From Piezodorus guildinii (Eukaryota; Arthropoda; Insecta; Hemiptera; Pentatomidae): DNA of 64,000 nucleotides. A program made the position numbers and the translations under genes. The first letter of the stretch is position 1, and the number at the start of each line of letters is the position of its first letter. The notes below the pieces were generated by a model. The model searched no databases. It was not told the DNA's origin and saw only the letters and a program-made list of their open reading frames with translations. This document shows positions 43,979-55,590 of this stretch, one piece after another. Location of the stretch: assembly GCA_023052935.1 (NCBI GenBank), contig CM041298.1, positions 52,955,813 to 53,019,812 of the forward strand, in the 5' to 3' direction.

Positions 43979-45571
43979 TTGTTCTTTGAAGCAGAACTAA
44001 CTGTTCCTCTCCAAATGTCCTTTCCTCCCAAGGCGTTTCACCCATCTGAAATCCTTTACATCATTAATAAATCACCATCCAAAAAAGCTCCTGGCCATGA
44101 TCTTATTACATTTCTCATCCTAAAACAACTCCCTCGCAAAGCTATCCTCTTCTTCACCTACATATACAATGCCACACTCCGCTCTACCTATTTTCCCGAC
44201 GCCTGGAAACATTCTATCATCAAAATGATACCAAAACCCAAGAAGCCACTAGAAAGCCCATCGTCCTATCGTCCTATTTCTCTTTTACCCATTATTGGAA
44301 AAAATCTAGAAAAACTCATCCTAAAACGCCTATATCCCATCCTTGATTCAAATAATGTGATTCCTGACCACTAGTTTGGATTTCGGTCATCTCATTCAAC
44401 TATACAACAGTGCCATCGTGTGGTGGATGTAATATCTTCCATATTGGAACGCGGAATATACTGCTCTGGAGCCTTTCTTGATGTAGAACAGGCTTTTGAT
44501 AGAGTTTGGCATCCTGGACTGCTTTACAAACTTCGCGAATTCCTCACCCCAACGTATTTCCTATTAATTCGTTCCTACCTAACTGATAAAACCTTCCAAG
44601 TTCAACATAATCTCTCCTACTCATCCGTATTCATCCAATCAGCCGGTGTACCTCAAGGTAGTATCCTGGGTCCGATCCTTTATACAGTATATACAGCTGA
44701 CATTCCTATCCAACCTAGCACTATCCTTACTACCTACGCTGATGACACATGTGTGTTATCTGTGAATAATGATCCTGTTGTTGCATCCCTGTCCAATCCT
44801 GCAGAACCATCTACCAGCCATCGAAAAATGGTGTCAGAACTGGAGAATTAAAATAAATCCTATCAAATAACCTTCACTCTACGTCGTAAACCTATGACTT
44901 CCTGCCCCACCGTATCCTTTAACAATATCTTACTTACTCCTGTTGAACAGATCCGGTACTTAGGACTAAACCTAGACAAACGCCTCACATGGAACCCTCA
45001 TACTAGACTGAAACGACAGGAAACTGCGCGTAGATACCGATTACTTCAACACTTACTCGACAAACGCTCAAAACTTCCTATTTACTACAAACGACTCATT
45101 TATATAACCATTATTAGGCCTATGTGGACCTACGGCATTGAGTTATGTGGGTCCACTAAACCATCAAACTCCTCTCGCATCCAATCCCTGCAATCCAAAA
45201 TCCTTCGAAAAATCCTTAATGCTCCATACTTTGTTACAAATAAAATTATCCATAAAGACCTAAATATCCCATTAGTTGAAGACTTTGCCCGATCCAGATA
45301 TACATCCTTCCATTCCAAACTTTCTGCCCACTCAAACCCACTTATCCGTGACCTTTCCTCAACATCTATTCCTGACAATCCACCGAGGCGACTGAAAAGA
45401 AGATGGCCAAGAGACCTCTTACCGTAAATTGGACATTGGAGTTCTACCAATGGGTAGTTTCTTCACAGGACAATCATGTGTCTTAATCTCATATCTATCC
45501 CATTTACTTGATGTATTGTATAAATACAGTTGTAAATTTCTTTAAATAAATAATAAAAAAAAAAAAAAAAT
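43979..45571 (+). pseudogene. Jockey-type retrotransposon, longest copy
   Basis: The RT starts near its N-terminus (KSPSKKAPGHDLITFLIL, SYRPISLLPIIGK). A TAG at 44372 interrupts DH-Q-FGFR. Then come FLDVEQAFDRVWH (motif A), GVPQGSILGP (motif B) and YADDTCVLS (catalytic motif C). A frameshift near 44790 and a ~10-base deletion near 44860 break the thumb. The end RRLKRRWPRDLLP is followed by the 3' UTR and a poly-A of about 16 (45556-45571). The endonuclease and ORF1 are missing through 5' truncation. It defines the family for the other fragments. Confidence 0.85.
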
Positions 45572-46114
45572 TGTTCTTAAGAATATTTAAATACACTTAA
45601 AGATAAAAATAAATTGTTATAGCATTAAGTATATTGAATTTTATTAGAAACGTGTTTTTATTAAATAATCTATTATATTTTTATCTACAACAATCAGCTT
45701 TATCGGCTTTTCATTACTCTCCATTAACTTTTAAAACTCCGTGTATTAGATATATATTTTTTTTAAATCATTAGCTATCTAATGATTTAATATACATCTA
45801 TATTACTATTCTTGTGTTCAAAAACACAAAAATCGCATTAAAAAGTATGTTTGCACTTATATCCTTTAATTGTTTTTCAAATTCGCCCAACTTGCATATT
45901 TAGTCGTTATATATCAAAGCTAGCAAGATGATGTGCCTAATGTTTTGTAAATCTGCAATTTGAAAGGTACTTTATAGGAAGACAATTTAAAATATCAGTA
46001 TTTAAGCTCTGTGAGACTATTTCAACCACAATGAAACTGACATGATATTAAAGCCCATTAAATTTTACATTTTCAAGTTTAATCAAAATAGTTAAAGCAG
46101 TTAATGATATAAAC

Positions 46115-46765
46115 AACATTATAAATTTGAAACATTTACATTTTCACTAAGGATAACTTTAAATTCCTCAATTGTTCTTTTTTTTTTTTTTTTTTTTTTT
46201 GTATGTGTATTTTTTCGTTTTGCTTTTCATTTTTGTATTTGATTTAAAAAAATACGCTTTACTTGTTTATTGTATATTCACAATGCCTGTAAATAATCTC
46301 CAATTGTTTTTTTATTTTTGCTATTAATTAACTCCTTTTGTATGGGGATTACCCCGAAAACAAATAAATAACGACAAGAAACTGCCAGTTTCTTGGCCTG
46401 CAGATACCGCTTACTACAATACTTACTAGACAAACGTTCAAAACTCTCTATTTATTACAAAAGACTCATTTACATCACGATTATCCGACCTATTTGGACC
46501 TATGGAACTGAGCTATGGGGGTCCACTACACTATCAAACTCCTCCCGCATCCAATCCTTGCAATCCAAAATCCTACGAAAAATCCTCAAAGCTCCTTACT
46601 TCGTAACTAATAAACTCATCCATAGAGACCTATATGTCTAATGCCTGTAAATAATCTCCAATTGTTTTTTTATTTTTGTATTTATAACATATGTACTGTA
46701 CTGACCAACTCCTTTTGTATGGGGATTACCCCGAAAACAAATAAATATTATTATTATTATTATAT
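46115..46765 (+). mobile_element. Retroposon insertion with (ATT)n tail and an internal Jockey piece
   Basis: Flanked by the 11-bp duplication ATGATATAAAC (46104-46114 and 46766-46776). The outer element ends GGGGATTACCCCGAAAACAA then ATAAATATTATTATT. The segment starting ATGCCTGTAAATAATCTCC and ending in that same 3' terminus occurs twice (46283-46372 and 46643-46745). Between them sits a Jockey fragment (46373-46641, YRLLQYLLDKRSKLS to LIHRDLY). Confidence 0.75.
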
Positions 46766-46859
46766 ATGATATAAACGTAAAAAGGTCCAAAATGCGTTGT
46801 TTAAAGTGGCTCTTCTGGTAAGTTGATTTTTATGAAAAAGTTGCTTTAACATCTCGGGC

Positions 46860-47493
46860 ATTAATCCCCGTTGAACAGATCGCAACCTTGGACTCCATCT
46901 AGACAAGCGCCTTACTTGGAATCCTCACACTAGACTGAAACGACAAGAAACTGCCTGCAGATACCGCTTACTACAATACTTACTAGACAAACGTTCTAAA
47001 CTCTCTATTTACTACAAAAGACTCATTTACATCACGATTATCCGACCTATTTGGACCTATGGCATTGAGCTATGGGGGTCCACTAAACTATCAAACTCCT
47101 TCCGCATCCAATCCTTGCAATCCAAAACCTACGAAAAATCCTCAATGCTCCTTACTTCGTAACTAATAAACTCATCCATAGAGACCTAAATATCCCACTG
47201 GTTGCAGACTTGGCCCGCGATAGATACACCTCCTTTAATTCCAAACTACCTGCCCACTCAAACCCGCTTGTCCGTAAACTCTCATCTACATCTATTCCCG
47301 GTAATCCTCCGAGGCGCCTGAAAAGACGGTGGCCTCGAGACCTGCTCATGAAATAAACCTAGAAGTACTACCACTGGGTAGATTCTTTACATTTCTATTC
47401 ATACCTGTTATTGTCATTCAGCCATTTTACTTATTGTATTTGTATATACAGTTGTAAAAAACAATAAAATATATTATAAAAAAACAAAAAAAA
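46860..47493 (+). mobile_element. 5'-truncated Jockey insertion with 12-bp target-site duplication
   Basis: Starts in the thumb (CCCGTTGAACAG, equivalent to PVEQIRYLG) and runs through IIRPIWTYGIELWGST, LARDRYTSFNSK and PPRRLKRRWPRDLLMK to the 3' UTR and an A-rich tail. AACATCTCGGGC occurs at 46848-46859 and 47494-47505. This is a clear record of target-primed retrotransposition into family X. Frame is lost by a one-base deletion near 47130. Confidence 0.85.
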
Positions 47494-47670
47494 AACATCT
47501 CGGGCGTAAATATGAAATTTCAGTTTGTGCGGCTCTTAGCCTTTCATTTGGACTCATTGGGACCTTAAACATGTATTTCCGGTGTAAACTCGAATTCGAA
47601 AATTTAACGATCGCAGTACTTTCCCTTAATATATATTTCATATATAGATTTGTGAAAGTAATATTAGCAC

Positions 47671-48314
47671 TTACTGTTTTAGTAGCTAGCTTTTTATAAA
47701 TTTTCATTATTATTTACTCTCTTGATATTCCAATTTATTCTTCCCAAATTTTATATAAATTTATAATTTACTTTACTTTTATTGAAAAATTAAAGGTGTT
47801 GGTGAATTGCCAATAATTACATTTTTAACACGAAATTACTAACGAGGTTTTCGGCACAAAATTTTTCTGAAGGGGAAATTTCTCAGGTTTGTTATTATCT
47901 TTTTGATTTAAATAGTCATTATTAATGAAATATTCATTGGCATTTGTAAAAATATAGCAATAATTATATAATTTATGAAATAAATTGACCTAGTAAATAA
48001 TTCGAATATGATTAATATGGAAATGCTGAGGCAGTTTAAACCTCGATTGGGATAATCTTGCAGAATCCTTGCTAAGTCTGATACTTAATTACCAGTTCAG
48101 CTAAGCCCCATTCATCACAATTTACTGCTTATCAGCTTGAGCGCTAACTGGTGAGGGGCTTTCGCAACAGGTTACTGACAACTTGATAGATTGCAATATA
48201 TAAAGTTTCATTCATGAAAATATGCAAGATTGTTATCAAATATGCATATTTATTCAATGTGATGCAAACGCTGAAAAATGTTTGACCAGTTCATGCATCA
48301 TCAGAATAAGAAAA
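47671..48314. other. AT-rich stretch with a worn Penelope-like end
   Basis: No gene. Near 48280-48304 the minus strand has CTGATGA, a 13-base arm and CAAAC in place of GAAAC, a probable decayed Penelope terminal-repeat hammerhead. Confidence 0.35.
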
Positions 48315-49222
48315 AAAATCTGGTGAGGGCAACACACGACTTTCCCTTACCTCCGTTTTACAAATCGATTACAAAAATTTCAAATACAGTTAGAGATAAA
48401 ATTATTAAAACTATTAAGGAATTAATTAAATGGAATTTCTAAAGAAACATGTGTTTTATTAAAAAATCTATTATATTATTATCTAAAATAATCACTTAGT
48501 TTTATCGGCTTTTCATCATTCTTTATTAACTTTTACAATCTCCTGTGTATTAGATAATTTTTTTCCATAATCTTTAGCTTTCCAACGGTATATCATACAT
48601 GTATATTACTGCTTTAAGTTAAAAAAAAAAAAAATTGCATTAGATTTTTTTTTCAGTTTTCTCCTTTAGTCGATTTTTAAATTCGCACAACTTACATACT
48701 TAGCTATTATTTATCAATGCTAACAAGATAATTTGGTTATTTTTATAGAATCTACAAAATTAAAGTACTTTAGGGGAAGGAAATTTATAATATCAGCATT
48801 TAAGCCCTGTCATTTTAATCCGAATGAAAACTACATGATGTTAAAGCCTATTAAATTGTTTATCGATATAGCGAGTTTAATCAAAATCGTCGTAACCGTT
48901 TTCGAGAAAATCGAAAAAAGGTGCAAAATGCATGGTATAAAGTGGCTTTTCTGGTAAGTCATTTTGATGAAAAAGGTTTTGTAACGTCTCGGGCGTATAT
49001 TTGTCTTAAATATGAAATTTCAATTTCATAGGACTTACAGTTTCCGCCCGGGAGTTACCACCACACACACACACACACACAGACTTTTTTGCGGGACTTT
49101 GGATTGGTTATTTGGACGCAAGGGACCCTACAATGTGTATTTCCGTTAAAACTGCAATTCGAAAATTTTCACGATCGCAATACTTTCCCTTACTATATAT
49201 AGTGAGTGAAAGTAAAAAAACG
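48315..49222 (+). repeat. Family X copy, full length (~0.9 kb)
   Basis: Best complete example. Left end TCTGGTGAGGGCAACACACG then ACTTTCCCTTACC. Internal landmarks TTTCCAACGGTATATCATAC, TTTAAGCCCTGTCATTTTAA, TTTTGTAACGTCTCGGGCG, a short (CA)n at 49062-49080 and TTTTTTGCGGGACTTTGG. Right end TATATATAGTGAGTGAAAGT. No ORF. Inverted AGTGAAAGT-type ends suggest a MITE-like element, though neither a target-site duplication nor a known transposase match is visible. Confidence 0.7.
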
Positions 49223-50580
49223 ATTTCATCACTGATATTATGACCTAACGTAAAGTAAACCCGAATGTTATTGACAACCTGTACATTTATTGACATCCCA
49301 AACTTAAACTTTAAGAAATAAGTAAAAAGTCGTAAAGTCGTTATATTCCAAGGTAGACATGAAACTTAATGGTGGAAGGGTCCGGCATTTTTTATATATT
49401 TCTATTTTGTGCTATTTAAAATAGTTTCTTTTATAACGTTAAATAATGAGGCTGAATATTTTAATTGATTTTATATTAGGTTAAAATTTAGCATATGTAT
49501 GTGGTGTTATGTATTTATAATTACCTATTGTAAATTTAAAAAAAAATAAAAGGTTTTGGGAAAAGAGGGTTTCAATAACTGTGGTGTCAGTAACCCATCC
49601 GCTGGGTGTCAATAACTATTTTTTCGCTTTTTACTATAAATATTGTCATGTGGTTAAATTATTGAACTTTTGACCTAAAAAAACCTCTCGAGTATTTATA
49701 AAGATAGATAAAGAGTAGATATAGGAAGTTTCAATTTTATACCTTCATAAAAAGTATTATTTTTTTTTTATTTTACAGCAGAAATGAAGTTTTAAGGTGT
49801 CAATAATTCTCAGGTTAGTATTTAACTATCTACTTATCTCTGAAGTCCTTCTCTAGAAAACAGATTAAAATAAATTATATAGTCTAGGAATGTGAAGTTT
49901 ATAGGACGATTTCGCTCAGTTTTAAATAATCATTTTAAATCCTTACTTACTTTTAGGTTTTCTTCCTCAATGGGCTGCTTATTAAATCAGACTTCACTCC
50001 TATCTAATATCATATCTAAGAATTTAATTACTTTAAATATATTTTGATTTTATTTTATTTTGGATTTCAATTGTATTTCATTCGAATTCGCCGCTTTATA
50101 CCGGAGATAGCAATCGCTGCGCCAACTATTGGGTTATCAGTTACATCAGGATGATATTAGGTTGGGGGAGATGCTGGGTATCAGCCATTTTTTTTTTTTT
50201 TGCATTTTTGATGTCTAGCCGTCAGCATCGAGCCTGTGATCTCGGCTTTGAGTACGCCGATTTATATATTCACTAAGCACTACATTACCTCAAAAGTAAT
50301 ACAAACTTAAGCAAAATATTATTTATTTCAGATATTGTTACATCATTTACGTAAAAATGATGACTTATGCTCTTAAGCCAAAAAATCAGTGATTTATAAT
50401 AAATAATATGTCATTTAATTGCAAATATAATTTTATTCTAGCAAATTTACAATAGCACACTAATAAAATTAGGCACATCAAAAAAGTATTCAATACAAAA
50501 TATACGATGTACGAGTACACTGACACAGATAATTTTAGCATTAAAGCTATTAATCAGTCTTTGTTAGTGTTTTTTCATGT
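49223..50580. other. AT-rich stretch, nothing recognised
   Basis: About 1.3 kb without a stable frame, RNA gene or window-internal repeat. GTGTCAATAACTATTTTTTC-type phrases near 49570-49800 (TGGTGTCAGTAAC, GGGTGTCAATAACT, GGTGTCAATAATTC) recur three times at irregular spacing. Confidence 0.4.
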
Positions 50581-50584
50581 GAAA

Positions 50585-50800
50585 GTTACATGTCATGATT
50601 TAATGGAATTTTCCAAAGAGAGTAGCGATTTTGTGCAGTCAGGATGGACAGTAAGAGATAGTTGATGTTTAAATTGTAGTACGTGGTAGGCGGGGTCAGG
50701 GGTGTTAAGTGTATATACAATGTATAGAAGAGAACCAATTACCGATCCTTGTGCTACTCGGCCAAAACTGGTCGGATTGAAAATTTTCTGAGCCCTGTAT
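50585..50800 (-). pseudogene. Jockey-like RT fragment around motif B
   Basis: Minus strand FGRVAQGSVIGSLLYIVYTL, then NTPDPAYHVLQFKHQLSLTV, matching the GVPQGSVLGPLLY motif of Jockey-like RTs with V-to-A changes. It is a lineage other than the main family and extends only ~70 codons. Confidence 0.55.
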
Positions 50801-51179
50801 AGTTAACAGGGCATTAAAAACCGATATTTTACATTTTCTTTCTTCCTTAAAGTTAATAAGTTTCATATAATATTATAAAGACCGACAGAAAAAACAAGTT
50901 GAACGAATTTTATAACCAATTATAGAGGAAAAGTGCAATCATATGTGTATGCATGTAATTAACTAAATATATTATGATGGTTGGTCTGTAATTTATTAAT
51001 ATATAATAATTTTATATAATTAATTCCCTCTCATCAAACATCCGTCGTGCTCCGTCTCTTTTCCTCCTCTCCGTCAAATATCTTCTTTCTCATTATCTTT
51101 TAGCATCCCAGAATGACGCTTCCTTACAAATTATAAAAAAAAAAATAAAAAAAAAATAATAAATAAAAAAAAAAAATGA
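50801..51179. other. Family X debris and A/T-rich sequence
   Basis: 50800-50940 resembles the central part of family X on the minus strand (GGGCATTAAAAACCGATATT). An A-rich run at 51134-51176 directly precedes the SINE copy and may be its tail. Confidence 0.4.
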
Positions 51180-51450
51180 CAACAACAAGAGTTTTGGGCT
51201 CAGTACATGTAGAGATTCGTACTGTTTCTAGGCCAACGGCCGTGCAGTGAGGTGATTTGGCCGAGATCACCCTAAGCCACCAGGTTTTCCCCATATTTTG
51301 GGTACCCTCTTTATTGAGGCTGGGTGTGCCCCAGGAGGGTCTCCATACCCCAGAATCGCTCCCCGGCTGAAATACGAAATAAAATTCCGACATACGAATG
51401 AACACAGAACATAACTAGCTTACCCATAGACACGCCGCTCCCTCAATTAT
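51180..51450 (-). repeat. tRNA-derived SINE, diverged copy
   Basis: Shares the body of the SINE at 37880-38183: on the plus strand CCACCAGGTTTTCCCC, TTTTGGGTACCCTCTTTA, GAGGCTGGGTGTGCCCC and GAGGGTCTCCATACCCC, with about one base in four to five changed. The A-rich 51134-51176 stretch fits the 3' tail of a minus-strand SINE. The tRNA-like head is decayed. Confidence 0.6.
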
Positions 51451-51769
51451 TATATCTTAATTAATTATATTATTTAATTGATTGATATTTTTTTCACATG
51501 TATTATTAGATTACTTCAACTTTACTATCTATACACTTCTTTTTGTTTAATTATTATAGTATTTTTATTTATATTTTCAGAAGAACTCATTTCATTTTAG
51601 TATATTATTTTTATTTATGTTTGGTTGATCTATTTTTCATTAATTCTTGGTCAGTTATCGATTTTTAATCATGCCAAAGATAAAACTACTCTTAGAAGGC
51701 TAAGTACTAGAATAAAGTTACTGTTTTTCGTTTTGTTTTTCTGTTATTTTATATTTAAACACTTTATGA

Positions 51770-51820
<51 letters not shown>

Positions 51821-52563
51821 GATTATAAATAATCGTTAAGTTCCTTTTGTCTGTTGGTCAAACATGTTGTATATGTCAATTTTACAAACCTATTATTCTT
51901 ATGGGATCCAATTCCGCTATTTTATTATATTTAATTTATTCTATTCTGATTTAAATATCTGTTAAGTATCTGTTTGATGTGACTTAATAAAATATTACTG
52001 GGTTGGCACAGTTCTTTTTTCCTTAACGCGCCATTTCCAATAGAAGTTGAACGTAGTCCGTGGTCACAGATTGGATTGCGTGACTTATAAACTATGTATT
52101 CGATTTTGGGCAATTGTGAAGTAGGTTTTCTGAAGGGGTTAGGTCAAGAAAGGGATCCCTTCTTCGCGAGAGAATAACTGAGCAGCAGTTGAATAAGTTA
52201 GTAGCTGGTCTAGTCAATAGCTGAATATAAAGCATCCAAGAAAAAATCAGAAATAAAAGCCAACGCTTATTTGGTTTCTTTACTATTATTGAGTTTAAAA
52301 AAAGTTTTCCTAGTTCTTGTTCTTAAGTGCTTTGATTGTAACAGAATTGTCATAATTTATAGGTTTATTACTCAGCTATTGTAGAACGAGGAACACTGAA
52401 ATATGTAACATTATACATTTATATATATTTATTTTTTTAATTAATTTCAAAATTTTCATATACAGTTTGGGATGGAAAAAAGTTAAAAGTATCAATTAAA
52501 TTGAGTTTTGATAGAAATACGGGCTTTATTGAATAATCTCTCTCTCTCTCTCTCTCTCTATAT

Positions 52564-52605
<42 letters not shown>

Positions 52606-52614
52606 TATAAATAA
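51451..52614. other. AT-rich stretch with microsatellites
   Basis: (TA)n at 51774-51818, (CT)n at 52540-52559 and (TA)n at 52566-52600. A 60-codon minus-strand frame (51931-52113) lies in a more balanced patch but has no known motif. No gene called. Confidence 0.45.
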
Positions 52615-52885
52615 ATCAGAAAGCGGGTTTGGAATCTGCTAACTCTTTCTAAACCACAAGACGGATTTTGATAGGGTTTTCACCATAATTTAGAGCATTC
52701 TTTCCTGAAGGTTTATGAGTAAAATATCTTGCAATTTAGCTTTTCTTTAAACGGGAAAAATAAATTTTCTGTAACCAATTCTTAAACAAATTATTTCTGA
52801 GATATAATTAGTAACACAGGCGTATAATATATCGTTGGAAAGTAATTAAACCTTTAAAATGTATTTAGAATAATTTATATTTAAC
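52615..52885 (+). repeat. Family Y copy followed by family X phrases
   Basis: CACAAGACGGATTTTGATAG, GAAGGTTTATGAGTAAAATA and AGCTTTTCTTTAAACGGG match 12640-12740; GGCGTATAATATATCGTTGG is a family X phrase. Confidence 0.5.
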
Positions 52886-53000
52886 ATTTCTTGGGGGCTT
52901 GGGCTTGAACGGAGAACATTGGACGAGTCTGTGTAGACGGAATATGGTAGTATCGGCATCGAACCTTCGGGTTTGGTAAGCCTATTATTATTATTATTAA
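52886..53000 (+). pseudogene. RTE-like 3' terminal stub
   Basis: Only the last ~100 bases of the family (GGGGGCTTGGGCTTGAACGG to ATCGAACCTTCGGGTTTGG, then (ATT)n). An extreme 5' truncation. Confidence 0.75.
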
Positions 53001-53159
53001 ACATTTAATAGTTATAATCTTTGTTTTTGCTATAGGTTTTGAATGAATACATAGCAATCAAGTTTTGTTTATGTGAGAAGATAACAATTTTCCGTTATTC
53101 ACTTTAAAATAAAAATCTACTGAATTCAGCCGATTTGGATTTATGTTTATCTTTTGCTG

Positions 53160-53955
53160 ATAATTTATCATGAGTGAATTAATCAAAGCGTGTGGAGAAG
53201 CGGCATTTCCAAAATACATGTTTTAGTTAAAAAGGTCTGAAAAAATGCCCGGAGAATGGAAAGAATCTATATTTATTCCGATTCACAAAAAAGGACCGAG
53301 GAAGGATTGTAACAACTATCGTGGGATCACTCTTCTCCCAGTATGCTATAAAATATTCTCTTCAATACTAACTAGACGAATCCCGAAATATGCCGAGGAA
53401 ATCATCGAAGAATACCAATGTGGTTTTAGGCGGAATCGCTCGACTGTTGATCATATTTTTTCCGTATGTCAAATATTAGAGAAAAAATTGAAATACAACG
53501 GTGTAGTCCATCAACTTTATATCGATTTAAAAAATGCTTATAATTCCATAGACCGTCAGAAGCTATATAACAGTATATGATTGAACAGGGAATACCTAGA
53601 ATGTTAGTAAACCAAGTACAGATGTGTTTATCGGAAACATTCCATTTAGCTAGAATCTGTCATAATTACTCCGAGAGATTTGAGGTGCGATCTGGTTTGA
53701 AACAGAATGACTCCCTTTCTCCTGTTTTATTTTATATGTCATAGAAAAGGTGACAAGTACCGAGAAAGGTTTTAATATGGGTGATAAGATTCCGGTTTTG
53801 GGATACACCGATGATTTGGAACTGCTCGGTGAAGACACGGAAACTATACAATTAAATACAAGTGAATAAAAAAAAAAAAACGGTAAAGAAATAGGACTCG
53901 AAATAAATACCGATAAGACGAAATATATGACTAATAGCAGAAACGGGGGCGATCT
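53160..53955 (+). pseudogene. RTE-like retrotransposon, RT part (5' piece of a split copy)
   Basis: Codes MPGEWKESIFIPIHKKGPRK, NNYRGITLLPVCYKIFSSIL, EYQCGFRRNRSTVDHIFS and IDLKNAYNSIDR (motif A: D-x4-Y), then after frameshifts near 53575 and 53740 the YTDDLELLGEDTE motif C (usually YADDLVLLGEDTE). It stops at 53955 inside the DKTKYM...NGGDL block and resumes at 54660, so one copy was split by an insertion. Confidence 0.8.
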
Positions 53956-54659
53956 TGTGTAATGTATTGAGGATACTAAGGGGAGTGCATAATTAAATAA
54001 TTTTAATATTAAACAATAAAAGATTGAGAAACCTTTGTCGGCAAAACATCAAAAGGCGTTTACCTCCATAGGGCCCCCCAGCAATATGTACCTCGGGAAA
54101 CTTCTTAGACACTAGGTCAAAGGACCCCCTGCCATGGGGTACTTTCCAGTTTAGCCCCGCTTGAGGTGACGACGATAAGAAGAAGATTGGAAAGAGTCAG
54201 TCAAGTTTTATCCTCATGAAGAGGGAGTCGGGTTTCATCTACAAGAAGAGGAGGTGGCCGTCGGAGTTCTGAGAGCAGCTGGAGGATAAAGCATAAAATG
54301 GACGTCTTAAGATGATTCCACCTTCGCCAGCCGACAGTGGTTTAAAGGTATCTGTTATTTGTAATATTGTATGGCAAAGGTAGTAGTTAAAATGTCCCTC
54401 AGTATTCTCAATCAGAGTTCAGGCAATGTGTTTATATAATGGATATGTGTGAATTAATAATTATAGTAATGTATTAATTGAATCATGTTGTACTTTAATC
54501 TCACCCTGCATGCCACCAATTGGATTGGTAAACACGATACCTTTGAAAAGGAGATCCAATGGTATCATTAAATATAGTTTATATATTGACTAAATAAGTA
54601 AGCTAGATTTTGAAGCTACCGCTGCCTTAGAAAAGCAGCCGGGCAAAAACATTGCACAT
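53956..54659. mobile_element. 704-bp insertion of unknown type inside the RTE-like copy
   Basis: Sequence with no similarity to the host element separates two collinear halves. It starts TGTAATGTATTGAGG (53957 on, overlapping the junction) and ends ACATTGCACA, so a solo LTR (TGT...ACA) is possible. It includes GC-rich patches (CATAGGGCCCCCCAGC, CCCCCTGCCATGGGG). No coding frame; no clear target-site duplication beyond GTG on both sides. Confidence 0.45.
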
Positions 54660-55300
54660 GGTGATATTGATATATCAAGGCGTACTTTTGAACAATTGAG
54701 AAATTCAAGTATATAGGTTAGATGATAACAAGGAAAAATGAAATCCAGGAGGAAATAAAGTCCCGGTTCAAGAAGGGAAATGCCTGCTATTATCAATATG
54801 CTAAATTACTTGGCTTTCGGCTTCTGTTTAAAAACGTAAAGGTTAGAATTTATAAAACTATTATTCTTCCGACGGTCCTTTACGGATGTGAAACGTGGCC
54901 GCTTATTTTGAAGGATGAACAACGGCTTAAGGTTTTCGAAAATAAGGTATTGCGAAAAATATTTGGTCCGAAGAGAGATAAGGTCACTAAAGGGTTCAGA
55001 AGGTTGCATAACGCGGAATTGCGGAGCTTGTATCCTGTGAATATAATTGAGTTTATAGCTTCGTGGAGACTCAAATGGGCGAGTAAAGTTGTTGGGCTAG
55101 GTGAGGAACGCATTACGAGAAAGTTGGTATTCGTTGATCCGACTGGAAAGCGTCCGAAATGTACCCCGAGGCATCGATGGGAGGATTGCGTTGAGGTTGA
55201 TCTCGGGGGCTTGGGTTTGAACGGTGATCATTGGACGAGTCTGTGGTGGTATCACCATCGAACCTTTGGGTTCGGTAAGCCTATTATTATTATTAGCTGT
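54660..55300 (+). pseudogene. RTE-like retrotransposon, C-terminal part (3' piece of the split copy)
   Basis: Resumes at GDIDIS and runs through TRKNEIQEEIKSRFKKGNAC, IYKTIILPTVLYGCETWPL, VFENKVLRKIFGPKRDK, RRLKWASKVVGLGEERI and RWEDCVEVDLGGLGLNGDHW to the 3' end ATCGAACCTTTGGGTTCGG and (ATT)n. The 196-codon frame from 54722 is uninterrupted but has missense changes in conserved sites (GRPK to CTPR). Confidence 0.8.
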
Positions 55301-55590
55301 AATTACATATAATAATTAATAGTCGTGATGGAATAAACATGTTTTCTTGCTTATTGCACTTTTTATTACAAGAAATTAAATCACCCGAAGCGATAAACTC
55401 TAAAATGATCAGAAAGAGATTTTTTTAACATAAATGACACTTCATTTAAATTGTCCCAAAGCAGTGACGGGTCTACTTGTCTATTATATTATAATCTTAA
55501 TTAACCATCTAGTATTATCTGCTTTTCAATACTCTCCACTTATTTTTACAAGCTTGTGGATAAAATCATATTAAAGAGGTCGGTAATTTA
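55301..55590. other. Short AT-rich spacer with a family X scrap
   Basis: Contains TGCTTTTCAATACTCTCCAC, a family X phrase near 55522. No gene. Confidence 0.4.

Larger units (their letters stand above)
45590..47670 (+). repeat. Family X copy interrupted by two retroposon insertions
   Basis: Family X sequence runs 45590-46114, resumes at 46766-46859 and again at 47494-47670, where it ends TAGATTTGTGAAAGT. Rejoining the pieces gives an ordinary family X order. The two gaps are filled by separate insertions, each flanked by a direct duplication of family X sequence. Confidence 0.8.
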
